Shown here piece by piece: positions 44,143 through 52,875 of a stretch of DNA of 64,000 nucleotides. The position numbers and the translations under genes are program-made. How positions within the stretch are numbered: the stretch's first letter is position 1; every line of letters begins with the position of its first letter. Source of the stretch: Sphingopyxis sp. LC81 (GTDB lineage: Bacteria > Pseudomonadota > Alphaproteobacteria > Sphingomonadales > Sphingomonadaceae). The notes under the pieces are model-generated. The model worked only from the letters and a program-made list of their open reading frames with translations. It made no database searches and was not told the DNA's origin. The stretch is from positions 1-64,000 of the forward strand of contig NZ_JNFD01000036.1 of the NCBI RefSeq assembly GCF_000756375.1, given 5' to 3'.

Positions 44143-44637
44143 ATGTCCGCCGCCGTCGATCCCGCGTACCGCCACTATCCGAAACTTGCCGAATTTCGCG
44201 AACGGGTCGAAGCAGGCGGCGCGGCGCTCAAGCTCTATCACCTGACCGCCGCCGATGCGCCGGTGCCGGACGAAGTGGCGAAGCTCTGCGCCGACTGGTT
44301 CGCCGAACAGGCATCGGCCGTCGTGGCACCGGGCGATTGCGGCTTCGTCATCCTCCACCGCTGCGGCGCCGATTTCTATTTCCTGCTCGTGTCGGTGTGG
44401 CGCGGGTCGAACGAACTCTGGGAGGCCGTTTGGTATCGGCACGGCGACATGCCCGCCTTCGCGCCGTTCGATCCGGCCTATCCGCCGGAAGGGGGCGCCC
44501 CGCGCCCGGCCTTCTGCGTCTGGGAGCTCGGGATCGTCGCGCACGAGAGCGCGGCATGGGGCCGCTATCTCGCGTCGCCGCGCGACGACACCGCGCGGTC
44601 GCGCTGGGTTGATGATATCTTCGAAGGCGCTGTATAG
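44143..44637 (+). CDS. Conserved hypothetical protein (soluble)
   Basis: 164 residues from the ATG at 44143, chosen because a TTGGAG site lies 6 bases upstream; in-frame starts at 44131 (TTG) and 44137 (ATG) are too near that site. The protein is acidic, without membrane segments, and rich in aromatic residues: 'GFVILHRCGADFYFLLVSVWRG', 'LWEAVWYRHGDMPAF', and 'FCVWELGIVAHESAAW'. No catalytic motif or family is recognised. It is followed 29 bp later by the DJ-1-like gene. Confidence 0.7.
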   Translation: MSAAVDPAYRHYPKLAEFRERVEAGGAALKLYHLTAADAPVPDEVAKLCADWFAEQASAVVAPGDCGFVILHRCGADFYFLLVSVWRGSNELWEAVWYRHGDMPAFAPFDPAYPPEGGAPRPAFCVWELGIVAHESAAWGRYLASPRDDTARSRWVDDIFEGAV

Positions 44638-44666
44638 GCGCCGCTCGTTTCAAGGGGAGTTTTGAC

Positions 44667-45290
44667 GTGCAGATTGCGGTGCTGACCTTCGACGGCTTCA
44701 ACGAACTCGATTCGTTCGTTGCGGCCGGAATCCTGAACCGTTTGCGCGGGCAGGGCTGGGAAGCGCACATCACGTCGCCGACGCCGCGCGTGACCTCGAT
44801 GAACGGCGTGACGATCGAGCGTCAGCAACCGCTCGACTTCGCGGCGAAGGCCGACGCGGTGATCATCGGCAGCGGGATCAAGACGCGCGAGATCGCGGCG
44901 GACCCGCTGATGCTCGGCCGCATCCGGCTCGACCCGGCGCGCCAGCTGATCGGCGCGCAATGTTCGGGGACGCTGCTGCTCGCAAAGCTCGGGCTGATCG
45001 GCGCGCTCCCCGCCTGCACCGACCTCACGACCAAGCCGTGGGTGATCGAGGCCGGAGTCGAGGTGCTCGACGCACCCTTCGTCGCGCACGGCAATGTCGC
45101 GACCGCGGGCGGCTGTCTCGCGTCGCAATATCTCGCCGCGTGGATCATCGCGCGGCTGGCCGGGACCGCCGCGGCCGAGGAAGCGCTGCATTATGTCGCG
45201 CCGGTCGGCGAGAAAGCGGACTATGTGACACGCGCGATGGCGGCGGTGCGGCCGTTCCTTGCGGAAGAAAATCTCGCGCGCACCGCCTAG
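44667..45290 (+). CDS. DJ-1/PfpI family protein
   Basis: 207 residues from a GTG with a strong AAGGGGAG site. The flavodoxin-like DJ-1 fold is apparent: 'IAVLTFDGFNELDSFV' at the start (acidic residue near 16), the nucleophile elbow 'LIGAQCSGTLLLAKLG' with the reactive Cys near residue 99, and 'TAGGCLASQYLAAWII' near the end. Family members act as isonitrile hydratases, glyoxalases or chaperones. Which one this is cannot be told. Its stop codon begins a palindrome at 45288-45303. Confidence 0.83.
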   Translation: MQIAVLTFDGFNELDSFVAAGILNRLRGQGWEAHITSPTPRVTSMNGVTIERQQPLDFAAKADAVIIGSGIKTREIAADPLMLGRIRLDPARQLIGAQCSGTLLLAKLGLIGALPACTDLTTKPWVIEAGVEVLDAPFVAHGNVATAGGCLASQYLAAWIIARLAGTAAAEEALHYVAPVGEKADYVTRAMAAVRPFLAEENLARTA

Positions 45291-45303
45291 GGTCTGGACC
45301 CTA
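45288..45303. repeat. Perfect 16-bp palindrome at the DJ-1 gene end
   Basis: TAGGGTC-TG-GACCCTA. The first TAG is the stop codon of the DJ-1 gene. The arms are the same as those of the palindrome at 7477-7494. Confidence 0.55.
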
Positions 45304-45338
45304 ACTGGCGATCCCGTACAATACAGCTTGCCCCGGCC

Positions 45339-45347
45339 TGCTATAAT
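45339..45347 (+). promoter_or_regulatory. Extended -10 promoter of the GMC oxidoreductase gene
   Basis: TGCTATAAT is a consensus -10 hexamer with the upstream TG. No good -35 hexamer is seen at 17 bases, as is usual for extended -10 promoters. It lies 39 bp before the ATG. Confidence 0.5.
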
Positions 45348-45385
45348 CCGGCATTTTGCGGCGTACGCAAACTGGGGGCAGGGCG

Positions 45386-47401
45386 ATGACGGCACCGTTT
45401 AATTTCGGGCAGCTCAAATTTCTGAAGGCGCTGACCGAAGCGCTGTTTCACGAAGCCGAGATGGTGATTTCGGCCGATCAGGTCGTCGACAATGTCTGCG
45501 ATCTGTTCGAAAAGGTCGGCGGGACCAAGCTCGACGAGATCCGCCTGTCGCTGACCGCGACCGAACTGGTGCTCGGCGGCCCCTTCTTTACCGAGAATGA
45601 TGTCGCGGACCGCGCCGAGCGGCTGAAGGACCGGCTGCAGGACAGCCAGATCGACCTGTTCCAGGACATGGCGCGGCTGCGCGGCGTCATCTACGCCTGT
45701 TACTATGGGCACTGGCAGCCGGGGCTCGAACCCGGCGACCAGGGTGCCAACGCCGCCAATCCGGTGCATCGCCAGATTGGCTTCACCCTCCCCAAATTTC
45801 GCCAGCGCGGCAGCGATGATGTGCCGCTGGAGCGGATCCACGGGCGCGAGATCGACCCCGCGCATATCCTCGATGCGTCGAGGGTCGAGGAGGAATATGA
45901 TGTGATCGTCATCGGCTCGGGCGCCGGGGGCGGGGTCGCGGCGTATAATATTGCGGCGCAGGGCTATAAGGTGCTGATCGTCGAGGCGGGGCCTTTCTAT
46001 CCCTCGCACGACATCACGCATCACGAACTCGACATGATCGCGAAGCTCTACAAACATGGCGCGCTGCAAACCTCGACCAACCGCGATTTCGTCGTGTTCC
46101 AGGGACGCTGCGTCGGCGGATCGTCGACGATCAACAACGGCATTTGCCTGCGCGTCAACGAACCAGGGCGCACGCACCCCGATGCCAAGGATGTGCTCGC
46201 GAAATGGGCCGCCATCGGCGCCCCGATCGATGCTGCGGCGTTTCATGCCAGTTATGATTCGGTTCGCGACAAACTCGGCATCGCGCCGATCGAACCGCGC
46301 AGCGGGCGCCACAACGGCCCGCATCTGATCGAGGGGTGGCGCAGCTATGCGGCGGGATCGACCAACCCGCGCGACAGCGGAGCGATCGCCGACTGGTTCG
46401 CCAAGAATTTCGGCCCGCCGAACACCGCCAGTGCCTGCGCTTATTGCGGCTATTGCAATTCGGGCTGCGCCTATGGCCGCCGCATGGGCATCGCGCAAAC
46501 CTATCTGCCCGAGGCGTGCCGCGATTTTGGCGCGCGTATTCTGCCGAACACCAAGGCCGAACGGATCATCTGGCAGACCGCCTATGACGGCCGGCGTGAG
46601 GCCGAGGCAGTGAAATTGGTCCTTCCCGATGGGGCGAAGACGCTCGTCCGTGCGCGCGTCGGTGTCGTCGTCGCGGCAGGCACGATCGCCTCGTCGAAGC
46701 TGCTCGACCGCAGCGACATCGACGGCACCGGCTATCAGGTGTCGCTCAACGTCGCTTCGCCGGTCGTCGCGCTGATGCCCGATGGCGCCGGCGGCGATGC
46801 GTGGGACGAGGATCAGATGTCGAGCTATGTCGACTGCGGCGATTTCCTCCTCGAAAGCCATTTTCAGCCGCCGATGTCGATGGCGTCGCTGATGCCTGGC
46901 TGGTTCGGCGACCATGCGAGCCGGATGAAGAATTTCGGCCGCGTCCATTCGGCGGGCATCCTGTTTCCCGCCGACCGCCGCGGGCAGATCGTCGATGGCA
47001 AGCTGAAGTTCAGCCTCGACGTGGACGACGATATCCCGGTGCTGCGCGATGCGATGGCGACGCTCACCAAGGTCCATTTCGCCGCTGGCGCGCTCGAATG
47101 CTATCCGGCGCTGGCCAAAGGGCAAAAGATCACGCCCGACATGGATGTCGACGCCTTTTTCCGCGATGCGATCCGCGAACAGGATGATGTCACGCTGTCG
47201 AGCAGCCACCCGCATGGCGGCAATGCGATCAACGAGGATCCGGCGTACGGCGTCGTCGACCTCGACTGCCGCGTCCACGAAACGACCAATGTGTTCGTCA
47301 CCGACGCGAGCACGTTCCCCAGCTGCATCCGCGTCAACGCGCAATGGACGACGATGGCGATGGCGCAATATGCGACCGGGCGCGGCGATCCCTTTCGCTG
47401 A
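45386..47401 (+). CDS. GMC family oxidoreductase
   Basis: 671 residues from the ATG at 45386. The first about 175 residues form an extra helical domain, followed by the FAD-binding '[18 protein letters not shown]'. The flavin region '[17 protein letters not shown]' and the C-terminal active-site area ('[12 protein letters not shown]', '[10 protein letters not shown]') are present. A compact cysteine cluster, [14 protein letters not shown], lies at mid-protein, as in long-chain alcohol oxidase-like members. It probably oxidises a hydrophobic alcohol or sterol. It is not secreted, as there is no signal peptide. Confidence 0.87.
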   Translation: MTAPFNFGQLKFLKALTEALFHEAEMVISADQVVDNVCDLFEKVGGTKLDEIRLSLTATELVLGGPFFTENDVADRAERLKDRLQDSQIDLFQDMARLRGVIYACYYGHWQPGLEPGDQGANAANPVHRQIGFTLPKFRQRGSDDVPLERIHGREIDPAHILDASRVEEEYDVIVIGSGAGGGVAAYNIAAQGYKVLIVEAGPFYPSHDITHHELDMIAKLYKHGALQTSTNRDFVVFQGRCVGGSSTINNGICLRVNEPGRTHPDAKDVLAKWAAIGAPIDAAAFHASYDSVRDKLGIAPIEPRSGRHNGPHLIEGWRSYAAGSTNPRDSGAIADWFAKNFGPPNTASACAYCGYCNSGCAYGRRMGIAQTYLPEACRDFGARILPNTKAERIIWQTAYDGRREAEAVKLVLPDGAKTLVRARVGVVVAAGTIASSKLLDRSDIDGTGYQVSLNVASPVVALMPDGAGGDAWDEDQMSSYVDCGDFLLESHFQPPMSMASLMPGWFGDHASRMKNFGRVHSAGILFPADRRGQIVDGKLKFSLDVDDDIPVLRDAMATLTKVHFAAGALECYPALAKGQKITPDMDVDAFFRDAIREQDDVTLSSSHPHGGNAINEDPAYGVVDLDCRVHETTNVFVTDASTFPSCIRVNAQWTTMAMAQYATGRGDPFR

Positions 47402-47429
47402 GGCGCAATCGCGCCTACATGGCGCCCCC

Positions 47430-48155
47430 ATGTTCCAGGTTGCCGCCCTTTATCGTTTCGCATCGTTCGACGATCCCGCCGCGCTGCGCCAGCCGCTGAT
47501 CGACCTCTGCGCGGCAGAGGGCGTGATGGGCACGCTCCTCCTCGCGCGCGAAGGCATCAACGGCACGATCGCCGGAACCGAGGCCGGGATCGTCGCGGTG
47601 CTCGACCATATTCGCGGCCTGCCCGACTGCGCCGAACTCGACGTCAAATATTCGACCGCCGCCGAGATGCCGTTCCAGCGGATGAAGGTGCGGCTGAAAA
47701 AGGAAATCGTGACGATGAAGGTGCCGGGGCTCGACCCCGCGCGCGATGCGGCGCCCTATGTCGATCCCGCCGACTGGAACGCGCTCGTCGACGATCCGGG
47801 CACCGTGCTCATCGATACGCGCAACGGCTTCGAGGTCGGCTATGGCAGCTTTACGGGCGCGGTCGATCCCGAGACCAAAAGCTTCGGCGAATTCCCCGAC
47901 TGGTGGCGCGCCAACGCCGATCGCTTTGCGGGCAAGCGCGTCGCGATGTTCTGCACCGGCGGCATCCGCTGCGAAAAATCGACCGCTTTCCTCCGCCATG
48001 AGGGCGTCGAGGACGTCGTCCACCTGAAGGGCGGCATCCTCGCCTATCTGGAGCAAGTGCCCGAAGCCGAAAGCCGCTGGCACGGCAGCTGCTTCGTCTT
48101 CGACGAGCGGGTGAGCGTCGGGCACGGGCTGGTTGAGGTCGGCGAGAAGGAATAG
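47430..48155 (+). CDS. trhO: tRNA uridine(34) hydroxylase (rhodanese domain)
   Basis: 241 residues from the ATG at 47430. The N-terminal acylphosphatase-like domain (YRFASFDD to '[16 protein letters not shown]') is followed by a rhodanese domain with active-site Cys in '[13 protein letters not shown]'. The pair is the TrhO (YceA) architecture. TrhO hydroxylates wobble uridine 34 of tRNAs in a prephenate-independent, oxygen-dependent way. It follows the GMC gene by 28 bp and precedes a REP pair. Confidence 0.92.
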   Translation: MFQVAALYRFASFDDPAALRQPLIDLCAAEGVMGTLLLAREGINGTIAGTEAGIVAVLDHIRGLPDCAELDVKYSTAAEMPFQRMKVRLKKEIVTMKVPGLDPARDAAPYVDPADWNALVDDPGTVLIDTRNGFEVGYGSFTGAVDPETKSFGEFPDWWRANADRFAGKRVAMFCTGGIRCEKSTAFLRHEGVEDVVHLKGGILAYLEQVPEAESRWHGSCFVFDERVSVGHGLVEVGEKE

Positions 48156-48197
48156 GCCGGGGACTGTGGGCTGGTGAACGGCTATTCCCTACCTTTC

Positions 48198-48268
48198 GTC
48201 ATCCCGGACTTGATCCGGGATCCATCGCAGCGCTGAAGTCATGGACCCCGGATCAAGTCCGGGGTGAC
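48198..48268. repeat. REP-type inverted pair (CCCGGACTTGATCCGGG family)
   Basis: Copy 1, 48198-48224, contains CCCGGACTTGATCCGGG. Copy 2, 48242-48268, is its inverted form, containing CCCCGGATCAAGTCCGGGG. Each copy is itself a hairpin, and together they form a larger one, between the convergent trhO and caspase-like genes; it may act as a bidirectional stop. Confidence 0.7.
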
Positions 48269-48294
48269 GATGATGGATAGGGCGCCCTCGGCCG

Positions 48295-49629
48295 CTAGCT
48301 GACCGTCAACGTATAAGTCACCTTGTAATCGCTCGCGTCGCCATCAAGCGTCCTGGTGTACGTCCCTGACGCATCGCCGATATCGATCGTCCCGATATTG
48401 TCGCTGCCGCCAATGTCGTCGAACTCGCGCAGCTGGAAACTTACCGGCTGGTCGAACTCGAAACGCTCGGGCACTACCCAGCTCTCACCCTTTTTGATCG
48501 AGAATATCTCGCTCTTGCCCTCGGGAAAGCGCTGCCCCGTGTTGAAGCGCAGGAACAGCTGGTCGGGGAGGCCAAGCCCGAGGCGCCCGGTCAGCTTGAC
48601 GCATTCGACGCGGATGTTCGACAGCGTGAATTTCCGCGCCGCCGGTCGCGCCACGGGGGCCGGCTCCGTCATCGCTACCATCGTGACGGGCGGGATGACC
48701 GCACCGGGATCTTTCTCCAGGCGGGTGATATTCTCGCCTGCTTGCGCGGCATATTTGCCCGCCGGAAATTCGGCGAGATAGGCGCTGAAGGCACGGACGC
48801 TGTTTTCGGCCATCGCGCCCTTCCACAGCAGCTCCTCCAGCCCGCTACGGTTGCCCGATGCTGGCGCACTCGCCGGCGTCGTGCGCGGCACCAGATAGAC
48901 CGGCGTCCCGGTGATGCTCGCGCTCACGAACGGCCGCTGGCTGCCGCCGGTCGCCTGCAGAACATCGTCGCGGATCAGGCCGCCGAGCAACTGCACCGGC
49001 ATATCGGGTTGCGGCAGGCGCTTCGCAAGCGACGTCGCGAAAGGCGAATTGCCGCTTGTCCCGTCGGCCGCGGTCTGCCCCGGCGCGGCGGCGAAGATGA
49101 CGAGCACATCGTCGGCCTCGACCCCCGCCAAGCCATTGACGACCGCGCGCGTTCCCGACCGCCACGAGCGCCCGAACGGATTATTACGGCACGAATCGAG
49201 CACGACCATGCGAATCTGCGCCCCCGACACCGATTCCATCAGCCGGTCGAGATTGATCGCCTCATAGGGCAGGTCGAGATCCGATTTCAGCTGCGCGTCG
49301 GTCGGGATCAGCCAGTTCTTGCCCTGCGCCTCGATCCCGTGCCCGGCATAATAGACCATCGCGACCTCGGCGCCGTCGGCCTTGGCGCGAAAATCGCGCA
49401 TCGCCTTCTGGAAGTCGTTGACCGCGAGGTCGGCGGCGATCGTCACATCGTCGAACCCCGCCTGGCGTGCCGACGCCGCGATGATCCTGATGTCGTTCGC
49501 CGGGTTCACCAGTCGGCTAGTGTTCGCATAATCGCCGTTGCCGATGATCAGCGCGACCTTGCGCGCTTCAGCGTCCGTCGGTGCGAGCAGGAAAAGGGCG
49601 GTGAGCGCGATTAGCCAGATTCTCATCAT
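48295..49629 (-). CDS. Secreted caspase-like (C14) peptidase
   Basis: 444 residues. Residues 1-22 form a signal peptide (A-E-A before Arg). The caspase-type domain follows at about 23-245: 'RKVALIIGNGDYANTSRLVNPANDI' at the start, catalytic His97 in 'VYYAGHGIEAQGKNWLIP' and Cys147 in 'LDSCRNNPFGR'. A linker with an Ala/Glu repeat (270-310) leads to a C-terminal beta-rich region (about 335-444). Both catalytic residues are intact, so an active periplasmic or cell-surface protease is expected. The family is often called metacaspase-like. The target is unknown. Confidence 0.87.
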   Translation of the reverse strand: MMRIWLIALTALFLLAPTDAEARKVALIIGNGDYANTSRLVNPANDIRIIAASARQAGFDDVTIAADLAVNDFQKAMRDFRAKADGAEVAMVYYAGHGIEAQGKNWLIPTDAQLKSDLDLPYEAINLDRLMESVSGAQIRMVVLDSCRNNPFGRSWRSGTRAVVNGLAGVEADDVLVIFAAAPGQTAADGTSGNSPFATSLAKRLPQPDMPVQLLGGLIRDDVLQATGGSQRPFVSASITGTPVYLVPRTTPASAPASGNRSGLEELLWKGAMAENSVRAFSAYLAEFPAGKYAAQAGENITRLEKDPGAVIPPVTMVAMTEPAPVARPAARKFTLSNIRVECVKLTGRLGLGLPDQLFLRFNTGQRFPEGKSEIFSIKKGESWVVPERFEFDQPVSFQLREFDDIGGSDNIGTIDIGDASGTYTRTLDGDASDYKVTYTLTVS

Positions 49630-49644
49630 CTCTTTATCCTCTGG

Positions 49645-50271
49645 TCAGGAAAGCGGGCGAGCGGCTCCATATTCGTACCAGCCGAACGGGCGCGGCGTTT
49701 TCGGGATATAGGCGGCCGCCTGCCGGTCGACCGAAAACCCGGCCTTTTCATAAGCGCCGCTGATCGGCCGGGTCAGGTGGCAGTTGCCGCCAATCCGCTT
49801 CCACACCGGCTCGATCCGCCGCTGCCATTTCGCCACCCCGGCGTCGGGCGCGGCGCCATGTTCGAGGAACAAGGCAGTTCCGCCTGGCTTCAGCACGCGG
49901 CGGATCTCGCTCAGCACCGCAGCCTGATCGTGAACCGAACACAGCGTAAATGTCGTGACGACCGTATCGAACTGCCCGCTCTCGAACGGCATCGCCTCGC
50001 CGACTCCTTCGCGGATATCGGCGTCCATCCCGCGCGCTGCTGCCGCCGCGACGCTCATCGCGAGCAGTTCGGGCGAGGGGTCGAGCCCGCTAAAGCTCTC
50101 GATCTGCCCCGGCCGGTAGAATTCCATGTTGATCCCGCCGCCGCAGCCGAGCTCGAGCACATGGCCGCGCGCATGCGGCACCACCTTGCTGCGGACCTTC
50201 ATGATCTGCCCCTGCGAACAGGCGCATTTGATCAGCCGCGGTACTCCGTGACGTTCCCACCAGCTTGCCAT
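49645..50271 (-). CDS. Class I SAM-dependent methyltransferase
   Basis: 208 residues. SAM motif I is 'GHVLELGCGGGINMEFY', and the second motif ('FSGLDPSPELL') and 'FDTVVTTFTLCSVHD' follow. The C-terminal 'HGAAPDAGVAKWQRRIEPVWKRIGGNCHL' is typical of UbiE-like small-molecule methyltransferases close to phospholipid N-methyltransferases. The substrate is not determinable. It lies 15 bp upstream of the caspase-like gene on the same strand and could form an operon with it. Confidence 0.83.
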   Translation of the reverse strand: MASWWERHGVPRLIKCACSQGQIMKVRSKVVPHARGHVLELGCGGGINMEFYRPGQIESFSGLDPSPELLAMSVAAAAARGMDADIREGVGEAMPFESGQFDTVVTTFTLCSVHDQAAVLSEIRRVLKPGGTALFLEHGAAPDAGVAKWQRRIEPVWKRIGGNCHLTRPISGAYEKAGFSVDRQAAAYIPKTPRPFGWYEYGAARPLS

Positions 50272-50330
50272 TCGCCAGTCTCCCCTTGGCGCGGAAGGTG
50301 ACCCTTGCTAGCGCGGTTGGCAACACCCAT

Positions 50331-50348
50331 CTGTGCGGGTCCGCACAG
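50331..50348. promoter_or_regulatory. Perfect 18-bp palindrome before trxB
   Basis: CTGTGCGG-GT-CCGCACAG, 8-bp arms, 16 bases before the trxB start codon and within the divergent region with the methyltransferase gene. It could be an operator or a leader hairpin near the start codon. Confidence 0.45.
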
Positions 50349-50364
50349 CCTTTGAAAGATCGTC

Positions 50365-51330
50365 ATGCCCAGCGTCCATCACACCAAGATGCTCATCCTC
50401 GGTTCCGGCCCCGCCGGCCTGTCGGCCGCCATTTACGCCGCGCGCGCGGGCATGATGCCGATCGTCGTGCAGGGGCTGCAACCCGGCGGCCAGCTGACGA
50501 TCACCACCGACGTCGAAAATTACCCCGGCTTTGCCGAGGTGATCCAGGGTCCGTGGCTGATGGAACAGATGACCGCGCAGGCGACGCATGTCGGCACCAG
50601 CATGATCTGGGACACGATCGTCGACGTCGATCTGTCGCGCCGCCCGTTCAAGCTGACCGGCGACGGCGGCGATGTTTACATGGCCGAAACGCTCGTCATC
50701 GCGACCGGCGCGCAAGCGAAATGGCTTGGCGTGCCGGGCGAGCAAGAGCTTGGCGGGAAGGGCGTCTCGGCGTGCGCGACGTGCGACGGCTTCTTCTATC
50801 GCGGCAAGAAGGTCGTGGTGATCGGCGGCGGCAACACCGCGGTCGAGGAAGCGCTCTACCTCACCAACCACAGCGAAGACGTGACGCTGATCCACCGCCG
50901 CGATCATCTGCGCGCTGAAAAGATTTTGCAGGACCGCCTGTTCGCCAATCCGAAGATCAAGGTCCTCTGGAACAAGCGCGTCGACCGTTTCGTCGCGGGT
51001 GAGGGCGTGTCGGGGCTGGTCGGCGTCGACCTGATCGACACCGAAACCGGCGAGGCGAGCTTTGAGCCCACCGATGGCGGCTTCGTCGCGATCGGCCACA
51101 GCCCGTCGACAGAGCTGTTCAAGGGCAAGCTGCCGCTCGATGCCGATGGCTATCTGGAAGTGACGCCGGGCACGTCGCTGACCGCGATCCCCGGGGTGTT
51201 CGCCGCGGGCGACGTCACCGACAAAATCTATCGCCAGGCGGTGACCGCCGCGGGCATGGGCTGCATGGCCGCGCTCGACGCCGAACGCTTTTTGGCCGAA
51301 GCCGAATATCACGCGATGGCGGACGCCTGA
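50365..51330 (+). CDS. trxB: Thioredoxin-disulfide reductase
   Basis: 321 residues, typical of the low-molecular-weight bacterial enzyme. FAD motif 'ILGSGPAGLSAAIYAARAG', the redox pair Cys137-x-x-Cys140 in 'ACATCDGFFYRGK', NADPH motif 'VVVIGGGNTAVEEALYL' and the second FAD motif 'GVFAAGDVTDKIYRQA' are complete. It keeps thioredoxin reduced with NADPH. It is a single gene, followed by a REP pair. Confidence 0.96.
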   Translation: MPSVHHTKMLILGSGPAGLSAAIYAARAGMMPIVVQGLQPGGQLTITTDVENYPGFAEVIQGPWLMEQMTAQATHVGTSMIWDTIVDVDLSRRPFKLTGDGGDVYMAETLVIATGAQAKWLGVPGEQELGGKGVSACATCDGFFYRGKKVVVIGGGNTAVEEALYLTNHSEDVTLIHRRDHLRAEKILQDRLFANPKIKVLWNKRVDRFVAGEGVSGLVGVDLIDTETGEASFEPTDGGFVAIGHSPSTELFKGKLPLDADGYLEVTPGTSLTAIPGVFAAGDVTDKIYRQAVTAAGMGCMAALDAERFLAEAEYHAMADA

Positions 51331-51336
51331 CAAAAC

Positions 51337-51410
51337 GTCGTCCCAGCGAAAGCTGGGACCGCGGGCGTTCATTGACGACGATGGCGATCCCAGCTTTCGC
51401 TGGGATGACG
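51337..51410. repeat. REP-type inverted pair (CCCAGCGAAAGCTGGGA family)
   Basis: Copy 1, 51337-51360, contains TCCCAGCGAAAGCTGGGA. Copy 2, 51386-51410, is inverted (TCCCAGCTTTCGCTGGGA). Each copy is a hairpin. The pair fills the gap between convergent trxB and the exosortase-associated hydrolase gene, where it may stop both transcripts. Confidence 0.7.
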
Positions 51411-52208
51411 CTATGGTTTGAGAGCCGCCAATATCCGCTGAAACAACCAGTCGGCATCCTCCCCGGCGAAGCTGTGCGACGCGCTGCCGAGGCGCTCGAC
51501 TGGAACGCGGCCCAGCGCTGCAGGGCAATTCTCCACGAACGTCTGGGCCGTGCGGTCGCCGGTCGCGAGCAGGATCGTAGCGGGTGTGTCCAGCCCTGTG
51601 ATGGCCCGGTCAAGGCGCGCCGCGAGACTATCGGGCGCGGCGGGGGCGGCGGTCGCCTTCAGCGCCGAAAGCCCGCGGAACAATTTGCGGAAATCCACCT
51701 CGCCCTTGAGCAGCCGTAGCAGGCTTTTCGGATCTTTCAGCCGCGACAGGTAACGCGCCCTGATCGCCGCGGCAGGGGGCAGCGCGGACCCATCGGCTTC
51801 CTCGGCTTCGCCGTCATAAGTCCACGGATTGGCGACGATCAGCCCATCGAGCGCCAACGGCTGGTGCAGCAACAACGCGCTCGCCGCATCGCAATTGCCG
51901 AAGGCGACGATGCGCGAGACATGCGGCGCCGCCCCGCGAAACGCCGCAATCGCCGCGCCAATATCGGGCCCGCTGCTCTCGAACCCGCCGTTCGCGCCCT
52001 CGCTGTCGCCGATCCCGCGCCGGTCGAAACGGAACACCGGATGGCCCGCGTCGGCGATGCGTGCCGCCAGCATCGCCATGCCGCGATGCGCCCCGCTGCG
52101 GATTTCATTGCCGCCCGACACGATGAGCAGCCCCGTCGAGCCCGCCGCGTCGTCGAGGCTCGCGGCGAGCATCGCGCTGTCGCAGGCAAAGCTCAGCTGA
52201 TGCCGCAT
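51411..52208 (-). CDS. Exosortase A system-associated hydrolase 1
   Basis: 265 residues from the ATG at 52208, which has GGAG eight bases upstream; an ATG at 52220 is also in frame. It is an alpha/beta hydrolase relative: 'GLLIVSGGNEIRSGAHRGMAMLAARIADAGHPVFRFDRRGIGDS' and 'VAFGNCDAASALLLH' (the nucleophile position is Cys/Asp rather than Ser). The pattern and place match the proteins called hydrolase 1 in exosortase A clusters. It overlaps hydrolase 2 by 16 bp. Its role in exopolysaccharide or protein processing is unproven. Confidence 0.85.
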   Translation of the reverse strand: MRHQLSFACDSAMLAASLDDAAGSTGLLIVSGGNEIRSGAHRGMAMLAARIADAGHPVFRFDRRGIGDSEGANGGFESSGPDIGAAIAAFRGAAPHVSRIVAFGNCDAASALLLHQPLALDGLIVANPWTYDGEAEEADGSALPPAAAIRARYLSRLKDPKSLLRLLKGEVDFRKLFRGLSALKATAAPAAPDSLAARLDRAITGLDTPATILLATGDRTAQTFVENCPAALGRVPVERLGSASHSFAGEDADWLFQRILAALKP

Positions 52209-52861
52209 GTCTTGCTCCATGCGGAAATATCGGCGGCAATCGCAGCCGCCATCGCGGCATCCTCGCCCGGCTCGGCGCGCAGCCACAGCGGCGTTCCGGC
52301 GATGCCGTCGGCGCCGAGGCTGATGCTCCGTAGTGGTTCCACCACCTGCGCCTCGCTCGTGCCGAGCTGCGCGACCATTTCGGGGGACAATCGGTTGCCC
52401 GCGACGAGCAGCGGCTTGGTTTTCGCCTCTTCCTGCAAACTTTCGAGCGATGACGTCAGCCCGGCCTCGCGGTCGGCGCTCACCCGCGCGCGCATCAAGG
52501 TGCGGAGCAGCGACGTTCCGCCGACGGGCGCCAGCCGCCACCAGGCCGCGGCTTTCACCCGGTGGTCGATCAACACCCCGCCGCGAACCGCGGCGACAAG
52601 GATCGGGCCATCGATGTCCGCCGCAACCTCGACAAGCGCATCCTGCCAGCGCGCCAGATCGACCTGCTCCAACGGAACAAGGCTCTCATTCTGCCCCGGC
52701 AGGTCGGGCAGCACCGCCGCAAATCCCTCGGCCGCCAGCGCGCGCATCGCGAGCACCAGGGTGCGGCGCGTGCGGTTCGCTTCCTCGAACAGCGGCGGGA
52801 CAATCAGGACAGTGGCGCGGGGCGTGCCCGCGGGGTCGATGCGCAATCGATGTTCGCTCAT
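52193..52861 (-). CDS. Exosortase A system-associated hydrolase 2
   Basis: 222 residues. It begins 'HRLRIDPAGTPRATVLIVPPLFEEANRTRRTLVLAMRALAAEGF', typical of the second hydrolase of these clusters ('PPFFEE-N-x-R' pattern), followed by 'DLPGQNES'. No ordinary GxSxG elbow is present; the position reads 'VAAVRGGVLI', so catalysis may be lost. It ends inside the start of hydrolase 1 and begins 14 bp after the ACP gene. Confidence 0.83.
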   Translation of the reverse strand: MSEHRLRIDPAGTPRATVLIVPPLFEEANRTRRTLVLAMRALAAEGFAAVLPDLPGQNESLVPLEQVDLARWQDALVEVAADIDGPILVAAVRGGVLIDHRVKAAAWWRLAPVGGTSLLRTLMRARVSADREAGLTSSLESLQEEAKTKPLLVAGNRLSPEMVAQLGTSEAQVVEPLRSISLGADGIAGTPLWLRAEPGEDAAMAAAIAADISAWSKTCGIS

Positions 52862-52875
52862 GCGCGCATCCGGGG

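Noticed and set aside
52208..52541. N-terminal extension of exosortase-associated hydrolase 1 up to 52541
   Set aside because: The added residues are Arg/Ala-rich antisense-like sequence lying entirely within the hydrolase 2 gene, whereas the ATG at 52208 has a good GGAG site.
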